Assembly: GCA_029432795.1 (NCBI GenBank)
Contig: JARNMJ010000040.1
Coordinates: forward strand, 1 to 41,696
Direction: 5' to 3'
From: Pontiellaceae bacterium B12219
GTDB taxonomy: Bacteria; Verrucomicrobiota; Kiritimatiellia; Kiritimatiellales; Pontiellaceae
DNA: 41,696 nucleotides
Shown here: positions 35,454 to 41,696 of the stretch, in pieces
Layout: every line of letters starts with the position of its first letter
Numbering within the stretch: the first letter of the stretch is position 1
Translations under genes and position numbers: made by a program
Notes under the pieces: generated by a model
What the model saw: only the letters and a program-made list of their open reading frames with translations
Databases searched by the model: none
What the model was told of the DNA's origin: nothing

Positions 35454-37550
35454 TTAAGCATCGTCATCCATCGACACGTCACTCTGTGAACTATGATAAT
35501 AGTCAGAGTAGTACGAGTGATAATAATAGTAGTAATCATCACGCATGACATTAATGTTATTCAGGACAGCTCCAACGACATTAACACCAAGAGCTTCAAT
35601 CATTCCCTTGGCTTTAATCAGCATATCGCGCGGATATTTGCGGTACTGAACAACGATGATCGCACCATCGGTCTCTTTCGCAATAATAGAGGAATCGCTG
35701 ATACCAACCAATGGCGGGGTGTCAATCAAGACAACATCATATTTTGACTTCAAGCTGGAAATTAGTTCCCCGATTCTTTTCGGATCCAACACGCCCAAAG
35801 AGGTTCTTGGCAGACGCCCGCTCGGGAGAAAATGAAGATTAGGTACGCTGGTCGCTTTAATGGCTTCTTCCACCGGCACATCACGCAGCAACACATTGGT
35901 TAAACCAAAGCGATTTGAAACGCCCAAAATGGTGTGTTGCACAGGACGGCGTAAGTCGGCATCAATCAGCAGAACTTTTTCACCTTGTTGCGCACTGACA
36001 AAGGCCAGGTTGAAACAGGTCGTGGATTTACCTTCACCTGCACCACCGGACAGCACGGAGAACGCGCCGCGATGCGACCCACCTTCAGTGAAGGCCAAAT
36101 TAGTACGCAGCACCCGATACGCCTCAGCATGCTCACTATCCGGCCCCTCTTCAATCAATGGGCGCACTTTCTGAGGAATCAGACCAAGAACAGGCAAGCC
36201 GAGAATACGCTCAACGTCATCCGCCGTCTTGATGGAGGTATCAAGATATTCAATGAAGTATGCAAGACCAACACCGGCGCCGAGACCGACAAATATACTT
36301 AACAGTACATTCATGAAAAGGTTTGGACTAACCGGACGGCGATTAGGTTCTGCCACATCAATAATTTCAACAGGATTACGCGGAACCTGTAGTGTAATTA
36401 TTTCCTGACGATGCTTTGCTTTCAACTGATTATAAATGAAGCGTTCTGTTTCCAGGTCATTCTGCGCATTTCGAAACGGACGGTATTTTGTACCCTGAGA
36501 TTCAATCGAGTCATAACGAACTGTCGCCAGAACTTTATCCAGACTCTCAAAATTATTCTTTGCAATCATGTATTCAGTTTGCAGACCGTTGCGCAACGCC
36601 TGCAAACGTTGTTTCAGCGTATCTTCTAATGTCTGTTTCTGAAGTGCATATCTTCGAACTTCGGGATGATTTTCACCATAGTCAGCATCCAGCGAACTAA
36701 GCTGAACTTCTATGTCCTGCAGCTGCTGAATGGTATTCATGACAATCTGGTCAAACGTAATGTAGGAAGCCTGCTCAATCAGATCTTTATCATCCAGATC
36801 TTCGAGAATCTGAAGCAGACCCTCTTTTTCAACCATCTCTTTTTGAGCCATAAGACGGTCGCCCTCCAATTGCTGGATTCGAATATCGCTGACGTCGACG
36901 CTGCCTTCACTGCCGATCACAGCAATATCCTGTTCCGCTCGAATCGTCTGAACCTTTTCTTCTGCAATTTCAACACGCGTTAGCTGCTCTTTCAGAGCTT
37001 CATCGATCTTATCAATTGCCCCGCGGGCATTTTTAATTGCAAGGTCCAACCGGGAGTCGCGATACACTTCAGCCAGTTCATTTGCGATATCCGCAGCAAC
37101 CTCAGGATTATCCTGTTTAACGCTGATAACGATCAAAGAGGTATCGCGTTGCTGAAAAACATCAACGCTGTTCTGTAAAATTTTAAGAGCAACTTCCCGG
37201 GGAAGTTTTTCGCCGCCTTTACCCCATTCCTGTTGCAAATCCAACCGGTTTACCACTTCATAAAGAATCGGCTTGGAGGTTAATATTTCGAATTGAGTAC
37301 GCAGAAAATATGGATTGTACGAAGTGTAGTAAGACTGCTGCATTGCAAAAGGATTGATCTCAGGCGCATCCTCAGAAACAGAAATACGAACCGATGAAGC
37401 GTAGATATTCGGCAACATCAACGTGTAAACAGTGCCTGTTAAAACCACAAGAAACGCTACAGCAAGTACAATTTCCTTTCTTGAGCGGATAACCCGCCAG
37501 TAATCAAGAAAGTGAAGGGTGCTAGACTGCTGCTCGGACTCGTTACTCAT
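35454..37550 (-). CDS. Wzc-like chain-length regulator and BY-kinase
   Basis: This 698-aa inner-membrane protein couples polysaccharide polymerisation to export. The N-terminal chain-length (Wzz) domain has TM1 near residues 30-50. A long coiled-coil periplasmic region (about 170-400) and a proline-rich motif (NRRPVSPN) precede TM2 (about 415-435). The cytoplasmic bacterial tyrosine kinase has Walker A GGAGEGKST (about 501-509), Walker A' VLLIDADLRRP, and Walker B VVLIDTPPL. The C-terminal tail is a Tyr cluster (about 10 Tyr between 669 and 689, DDYYYYYHSYYSDYYH), the expected autophosphorylation site. Domain order is as in Wzc. ATG at 37550. It is encoded between the barrel protein and the Wza-like gene. 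Confidence 0.93.
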   Translation of the reverse strand: MSNESEQQSSTLHFLDYWRVIRSRKEIVLAVAFLVVLTGTVYTLMLPNIYASSVRISVSEDAPEINPFAMQQSYYTSYNPYFLRTQFEILTSKPILYEVVNRLDLQQEWGKGGEKLPREVALKILQNSVDVFQQRDTSLIVISVKQDNPEVAADIANELAEVYRDSRLDLAIKNARGAIDKIDEALKEQLTRVEIAEEKVQTIRAEQDIAVIGSEGSVDVSDIRIQQLEGDRLMAQKEMVEKEGLLQILEDLDDKDLIEQASYITFDQIVMNTIQQLQDIEVQLSSLDADYGENHPEVRRYALQKQTLEDTLKQRLQALRNGLQTEYMIAKNNFESLDKVLATVRYDSIESQGTKYRPFRNAQNDLETERFIYNQLKAKHRQEIITLQVPRNPVEIIDVAEPNRRPVSPNLFMNVLLSIFVGLGAGVGLAYFIEYLDTSIKTADDVERILGLPVLGLIPQKVRPLIEEGPDSEHAEAYRVLRTNLAFTEGGSHRGAFSVLSGGAGEGKSTTCFNLAFVSAQQGEKVLLIDADLRRPVQHTILGVSNRFGLTNVLLRDVPVEEAIKATSVPNLHFLPSGRLPRTSLGVLDPKRIGELISSLKSKYDVVLIDTPPLVGISDSSIIAKETDGAIIVVQYRKYPRDMLIKAKGMIEALGVNVVGAVLNNINVMRDDYYYYYHSYYSDYYHSSQSDVSMDDDA

Positions 37551-37576
37551 ATAGCTTACTCCACATTAAAATCAAA

Positions 37577-37600
37577 GTGGTGAAGGTAAACCTTCACCAC
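37577..37600 (-). terminator. Hairpin between barrel protein and Wzc-like gene (attenuator candidate)
   Basis: Perfect 10-bp arms GTGGTGAAGG (37577-37586) and CCTTCACCAC (37591-37600) around TAAA. On the minus strand the hairpin is followed by a broken T-tract (TTTGATTTTAAT). It may act as a partial terminator or as an mRNA stabiliser that sets the ratio of barrel protein to Wzc/Wza. Confidence 0.55.
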
Positions 37601-37642
37601 CTTATCATTCAAATAAAATCTCAAACATTCAGATGGAATCGA

Positions 37643-38857
37643 TTACAGACGTAATCTCCAACCGCAATCAACACGGTTGCTATCCCATTCACTAAGAGGA
37701 GATCCACTGGAAACCATACGGTTCTGGTAGATATAACCTAGCTCCAGGAAGTTATTGCGATTCAACTGATAAGAAGCGCGCAATCCCAACGAAATGTAAC
37801 TGTCTTTTGAATCCGGAAGAGAAGCTCCGTACGTAACATAGTCACTCTTATAGTTACTATAGATATAGTTGAACGCTCCGGATAACATAATTTTTGCAGT
37901 AATGTCATGACGTACCCCAAGACTGAGACTGAGCTGATCCTGAGCATTATAATATGAGTTTTCCGAACGATACAGAGAGTATCCCAGAGAAGTAGTGACA
38001 CTGGTTCGAGCAGAAGGGCTCACTTCAACACCGGCCTTCAAATACGGAGCGGAAGTATCACTTGAACTTCCGACATTATCAACCGATGTGAATGAATAAC
38101 CCAAGCGACCAAAACCCGTAACATTCGGCGTGAAGTTTTGATCCACACCAAGCATCGGTGTAACCGCATCATATCCACCGCGATCACCTTCATAGGCCAG
38201 GCCAGCGTAATTAACACCCGCCATAACCTGAGTTTTATTAGGTTTCAGCTGGCGATAATAGGAACCGTCAGCAGAAACCAGATTATAGTTATTACCACCG
38301 TCGCTTGTACCACCGCTTATTCCCTGCCATTCACCATACGTTTTATCATCCCAGATACGGAATTCGTACCCGGCACCGACGCGCAGACCGCTAACATCAT
38401 TCAGCGTATAATCGACAGCACCCAAAAGCTCATTTTCATAGTAGTTCTGATTATATTCACTTGGTCCGCCAGCACCCGGATTTTCCGTCTGACCTTCTTT
38501 TTGCTGATAACGGAAGCGATCAGACAAAGTTAAGAATGTACGCTGAGAAACAGCATGATTTAACCGAGCATAAAGATCCTGATAGGTAATGAATTTAGGA
38601 TCCGCATCAAAGCGATACTGAAATTCCGGCTGCCAATACAGCAACGCATCCGTTCTGGATGAAAAATTCATCTTGGCGGACAAATTGATAACATCCGTTA
38701 TAAAAGCAGACGATGTTTTGTCCGGCGTCTTATAAATATTGTCATCAAATCCCACACGGACCTGGTTTTGAAATCGAACCACACGCTCTTTAGCAGCGAA
38801 TGAAGATCCGGCAACAATCGATAGAGCAGCGAGCACATGAAGTGTACTTTTTGTCAT
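37643..38857 (-). CDS. Putative beta-barrel porin of exopolysaccharide cluster
   Basis: This 404-aa outer-membrane protein has a signal peptide (MTKSTLHVLAALSIVAGSSFAA). Its repeated amphipathic strands with aromatic girdles (for example ALLYWQPEFQYRFDADPKF, VDYTLNDVSGLRVGAGYEFR) end with GWRLRL. It fits the 'beta-barrel porin 2' type found in exopolysaccharide gene clusters, where such a barrel is thought to form the outer-membrane exit for exporters with short Wza. The final residue is Leu rather than Phe. AAGGGAG precedes the ATG. It is separated from the Wzc-like gene by the hairpin at 37577-37600. Confidence 0.8.
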   Translation of the reverse strand: MTKSTLHVLAALSIVAGSSFAAKERVVRFQNQVRVGFDDNIYKTPDKTSSAFITDVINLSAKMNFSSRTDALLYWQPEFQYRFDADPKFITYQDLYARLNHAVSQRTFLTLSDRFRYQQKEGQTENPGAGGPSEYNQNYYENELLGAVDYTLNDVSGLRVGAGYEFRIWDDKTYGEWQGISGGTSDGGNNYNLVSADGSYYRQLKPNKTQVMAGVNYAGLAYEGDRGGYDAVTPMLGVDQNFTPNVTGFGRLGYSFTSVDNVGSSSDTSAPYLKAGVEVSPSARTSVTTSLGYSLYRSENSYYNAQDQLSLSLGVRHDITAKIMLSGAFNYIYSNYKSDYVTYGASLPDSKDSYISLGLRASYQLNRNNFLELGYIYQNRMVSSGSPLSEWDSNRVDCGWRLRL

Positions 38858-38903
38858 AATTAATAACTCCCTTAAAACAACCTAATTTATTAGCCCTAGC
38901 AAC

Positions 38904-39461
38904 TTATTCCGGCGTAGCTTCGTTATCCGACGGGTCCAATCCAGCATTCCAGAAGTTACCAAACTGGCTCTGATAAAACGCTCTCATCTGTTGCGAATTC
39001 CAAGGAACATCATACATATTCGGGGGATCATAAGGCTGACCTGGACCACCGGCTGTATTCGCCTTGGAATCTTTCCATTGATTAACCGCATCAGCAACCT
39101 GCTCCGGAATCACTCCATTGAGGGCATCCATCGCCTTTTCCAGAGATGCACGAATCGCATCAGCTGCAGATTGCGCCGCGTCCTCATCACCATTTCTTAA
39201 AGCTACGACAATATCCGCATAGCTCTGCATGGCCTGATTCACAGAAGCATCAACTGCATCCGACCGCTTTACCGCCTCGGCAATTGCATCAACATCGCCG
39301 CCCAGAGCCGCCTGGGAAAGATTGGCTTTGGCCATAACTGACAGCGCAGATATTTCAGCAAGGTCTCCAGCCGCCGCCGCCTGATCAACAGCGCTTGCGG
39401 ACATGACTACCAGCCCACTCAGACAGACTAATCCTAATATGTTTTTGTAAATTTTATTCAT
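38904..39461 (-). CDS. Unrecognised secreted Ala-rich protein, export operon
   Basis: This 185-aa protein has a signal peptide (NILGLVCLSGLVVMSASA). Residues about 25-125 are Ala-rich and strongly helical (AAAAGDLAEISALSVMAKANLSQAALGG, EDAAQSAADAIRASLEKAMDAL), suggesting a helical bundle. The last 50 residues are Pro/Asn-rich and aromatic (GPGQPYDPPNMYDVPW... SQFGNFWNAGLDP). I do not recognise the family. It is 10 bp from the next secreted-protein gene and 46 bp from the barrel-protein gene, so it is almost certainly part of the same transcript. Confidence 0.65.
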   Translation of the reverse strand: MNKIYKNILGLVCLSGLVVMSASAVDQAAAAGDLAEISALSVMAKANLSQAALGGDVDAIAEAVKRSDAVDASVNQAMQSYADIVVALRNGDEDAAQSAADAIRASLEKAMDALNGVIPEQVADAVNQWKDSKANTAGGPGQPYDPPNMYDVPWNSQQMRAFYQSQFGNFWNAGLDPSDNEATPE

Positions 39462-39471
39462 GGCTTGCTCC

Positions 39472-40041
39472 TTATTTAGAGTATTTCTCAGCTATCAGTT
39501 TTTTAACACGCTCGTAATTGAACTGAACCTGCGAAGAAGAGGCCAGCGCATCCTGCAAGGCTGTGCGGATAACATCCAGCGATTCAGCTTTATTACTCTG
39601 AACGGCTTCAACATATGTAATCGCAATCTGAACAACTTCAGCTCCTGACAAGGCGACGCCGGCATTGACCTTGGCAAGCAACGCATAATCACTGGCAATT
39701 GATGGGTTTTTCGCTGTCGCAACTTTGGACGAGCTTTCTTTGGCACCTTTCAGGGAGTCGATTGCAATCTTCCAATTGGCTGAAGCTGCTTCAACAACCT
39801 GAGCAACATCAGGCATCAAAGGCGAGTCCTCAGGAATCTGCGCAATAAGCTCCTTACCTGCCGCGATAGCCTCGCGAGCCTTTTCCACCTGAACCTCTGC
39901 AGCCGATATAGCTTTTTGAGCCTGATCAGCAACAGTCAAGGCAGGCTTAGAATCAGCCGCCTGTGCATAAGTGGAATGTACAGTTACGCTTCCAGCGAGA
40001 ACTGCAACTACCAATCCAACGGTCAAACAATATTTAGTCAT
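39472..40041 (-). CDS. Unrecognised secreted helical protein, export operon
   Basis: This 189-aa protein has a signal peptide (LTVGLVVAVLAGSVTVHSTYA). The mature part is Ala/Val-rich and helical (QKAISAAEVQVEKAREAIAAGKELIAQIP, VAQVVEAASANWKIAIDSLKGAKESSSKVA). Composition and length resemble the adjacent 185-aa protein, so they may be distant paralogues, but direct sequence similarity is not clear. I cannot name a function; a periplasmic or surface partner of the exporter is suggested by position only. Confidence 0.65.
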   Translation of the reverse strand: MTKYCLTVGLVVAVLAGSVTVHSTYAQAADSKPALTVADQAQKAISAAEVQVEKAREAIAAGKELIAQIPEDSPLMPDVAQVVEAASANWKIAIDSLKGAKESSSKVATAKNPSIASDYALLAKVNAGVALSGAEVVQIAITYVEAVQSNKAESLDVIRTALQDALASSSQVQFNYERVKKLIAEKYSK

Positions 40042-40104
40042 GCCCCTTATCCTCTAGTTAAGTTTCCTATAAATATAAAAACATTGTGTTAGACGCAAGA
40101 AAAA

Positions 40105-40560
40105 CTACCAATTTAACTGTGCAGCAAACCGCATAGCCCGCGACAACTCCTTGTAGCCTTGTTCATAATCTACGTCTTCCATAGTACAGAACTCTTCCCA
40201 CGAAGCAATGCCTTTAGGCAAAAGAACTTTGCCCATCTGAAATTCAGCTTCTCCGGAAAAAATCAATTCAATCTGCCCCATCACCCTTGCGCAGTCTTTA
40301 ACAGTAAACTCCGATCCATTAACCACTTCCATTAACCCGAAATAAACGCCCTGCTCATTCATAAACGCAACACAGTCATTCAAAGTTGCTGATTGAGGAA
40401 CATATCGATCAAAAAGTCCGGAGTATTTTGCCAGAATTACAGCAGCATCTGCATGCGACGGAATAATTTTATGCCCCGAAATCTCCTCTGAACTTGCACG
40501 ATTGCAAATCAGACAGAGACCAAAAGTCAGCATGCCAATTGTCCATTGTTTATAATTCAT
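40105..40560 (-). CDS. Unrecognised small secreted protein, first gene of export operon
   Basis: This 151-aa protein has a signal peptide (core WTIGMLTFGLCLICNRASS). The mature part contains four Cys (near NDCVAF, VKDCARV, WEEFCTME) and helical segments, ending RAMRFAAQLNW. No family is recognised. It is the first gene after the divergent region shared with rnhC (40561-40661) and so likely follows the operon promoter, which I could not place with confidence. Confidence 0.6.
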   Translation of the reverse strand: MNYKQWTIGMLTFGLCLICNRASSEEISGHKIIPSHADAAVILAKYSGLFDRYVPQSATLNDCVAFMNEQGVYFGLMEVVNGSEFTVKDCARVMGQIELIFSGEAEFQMGKVLLPKGIASWEEFCTMEDVDYEQGYKELSRAMRFAAQLNW

Positions 40561-40661
40561 GATAAACGCCCGATGAAGTTATTTGATTCGAGCAAAAACG
40601 CAGCTATGTTACAAACCATCTATTCACAATTTATGCCGAAATTTTATCATGGAACACGCGA

Positions 40662-41609
40662 ATGAAAACCAACTCCTTCACATTTAAACTCAACGAAGAA
40701 CAACAGGAACAACTACTTGAACTGCTCAAGAATTCAAACTACGTACCCGAAAACGTTCCGCACACACGAATTGCCGTATCGATCCCGGACTGTCGCATCA
40801 ATCTCTATAATTCCGGGAAATTATTGGTTCAGGGCAAGGCCAGCCAGGAATGGATCACCTTCACTTTGGAAACCGAAATTCTTAAAGAGGCCCAATTCGG
40901 TTACGATAAAGTGCTCGATCCGGAGGCTTACCAACCCCACATGGGTATTGATGAAAGCGGAAAAGGCGACTTCTTTGGTCCGCTCGTGATTGCATCCGCC
41001 TATGTAGACGAAGGGCTCGTTGAAAAATTACGGGATATGGGCGTGCGGGATTCAAAAAAAATATCATCCGACAATGTCGCACTGACCATGGCCCGGGATA
41101 TACGCAAACTACTGGGCAACCGATGCGCTATGGTTACCATCGGACCCCGCTCTTATAATCGTATGTATTCAAAGATTCGAAATGTGAATAAGATGCTGGC
41201 ATGGGGCCACGCCCGTGCCATTGAAAACCTGCTCGAAAAGGTACCCGATTGCCCGCGCGCGCTTTCTGACAAATTCGGGCCTACCCATCAGATTGAACAA
41301 GCCCTGTTTGATAAAGCTAAAAAAATAAAACTCGACCAACGCACCAAAGCCGAATCCGACCCCGCTGTTGCCGCGGCCTCTATTCTTGCCCGGGCAGGAT
41401 TTCTCTACGCACTTAAAGAAATGGGGAAAACGCATAACTTTGAAGTTCCGAAAGGCGCTTCGGAAAAAGTCCGCAAAGAAGCGGAGAAACTGGTCGCTTA
41501 CAAAGGTCCGGGCATTCTGCTCGATACTGCAAAATGTCACTTCCAGACAACGGACAAAATTCTGGCAGAAGTCGGCTACTCCCGAAAAGACCTGCCCTCC
41601 CCCTCCTAG
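40662..41609 (+). CDS. rnhC: Ribonuclease HIII
   Basis: This enzyme cuts RNA in RNA-DNA hybrids, acting in primer and R-loop removal. The 315-aa protein has an N-terminal TBP-like substrate-binding domain (about residues 1-90) and an RNase H fold beginning with GIDESGKGDFFGPLV, where Asp97 and Glu98 form the DE pair typical of HIII. RDSKKISS and SDKFGP follow, then DPAVAAASILARA. Length is normal. ATG at 40662 is preceded by a weak purine stretch. It is divergent from the export operon. Confidence 0.95.
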   Translation: MKTNSFTFKLNEEQQEQLLELLKNSNYVPENVPHTRIAVSIPDCRINLYNSGKLLVQGKASQEWITFTLETEILKEAQFGYDKVLDPEAYQPHMGIDESGKGDFFGPLVIASAYVDEGLVEKLRDMGVRDSKKISSDNVALTMARDIRKLLGNRCAMVTIGPRSYNRMYSKIRNVNKMLAWGHARAIENLLEKVPDCPRALSDKFGPTHQIEQALFDKAKKIKLDQRTKAESDPAVAAASILARAGFLYALKEMGKTHNFEVPKGASEKVRKEAEKLVAYKGPGILLDTAKCHFQTTDKILAEVGYSRKDLPSPS

Positions 41610-41696
41610 CAGTCTGTCGGACTTATCCATTTCAGATTTAAGATATCTGTGATAGACTGGATCAGTCTTAACGGATTGGACTTATGGCGACTCGAC
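41610..41696 (+). other. Window-edge region with inverted repeats and possible start of a gene
   Basis: Inverted repeats AGTC/GACT (about 41612-41624) and AGACTG (41654-41659)/CAGTCT (41663-41668) precede an ATG at 41684 (MATR, cut by the window end). The arrangement of small hairpins before an ATG recalls REP-associated transposase (RAYT) genes, but four residues cannot support that. Confidence 0.25.

Overview
The window is a 41.7 kb chromosomal segment from a Gram-negative bacterium with about 50% GC. Outer-membrane and cell-surface genes include two autotransporters, several beta-barrel proteins, a Wza/Wzc-type polysaccharide export pair, lipoproteins and a large Ca-binding/RCC1-repeat secreted protein. 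These are mixed with ordinary housekeeping genes. The protein styles and the dispersed palindromes suggest the PVC group, most likely Kiritimatiellota/Verrucomicrobiota. That placement is an inference from sequence style; there is no rRNA gene in the window to confirm it. I found no tRNA, rRNA, CRISPR array or complete insertion sequence.

Layout. 1-5.4 kb: an unrecognised small protein carrying what looks like an in-frame repeat insertion, a divergent cation-exchanger-like membrane protein, a small beta-barrel protein and an 804-aa secreted protein with TSP3-like and RCC1-like repeats. 5.5-10.9 kb: gap (GAPDH), then divergently a porin followed by a three-gene Rnf-like group (FMN-binding RnfG-like, RnfC-like, RnfD-like) with no rnfA, rnfB or rnfE. 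10.9-15.2 kb: trxB and a dihydrolipoyl dehydrogenase gene (divergent), a DUF481-type outer-membrane protein and a lipoprotein. 15.4-17.7 kb: thrS (no TGS domain) overlapping infC, which must start at an AUU codon. 17.8-26.3 kb: two large autotransporters on either side of pyrG; the first has a strong intrinsic terminator built into its signal-peptide codons. 26.4-30.2 kb: a fumarylacetoacetate-hydrolase-family enzyme, a YedK/HMCES-type SRAP protein, and a tandem pair of unrecognised secreted paralogues, one of which carries two frameshifts. 30.3-34.8 kb: aroQ facing a compact operon nadD-rsfS-cysS-tmk-holB. 34.8-40.6 kb: an exopolysaccharide export operon read leftwards (three small secreted proteins, a beta-barrel protein, a Wzc-like kinase and a Wza-like lipoprotein). 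40.7-41.6 kb: rnhC (RNase HIII), then a possible truncated gene at the window edge.

The most striking non-gene signal is a 15-bp palindrome, TTCCAR-NNN-YTGGAA. It occurs at least 18 times exactly, plus about 7 one-mismatch copies, inside genes (in all three codon phases), across a stop codon and between genes, always with an unconstrained 3-bp centre. It is absent from 33-41.7 kb and effectively from 13-18 kb. Other signals worth following are the AUU start of infC, the terminator inside the autotransporter signal peptide, the incomplete Rnf-like module next to a porin, two structured TGGAG...CTCCA elements, and the small secreted proteins heading the export operon.
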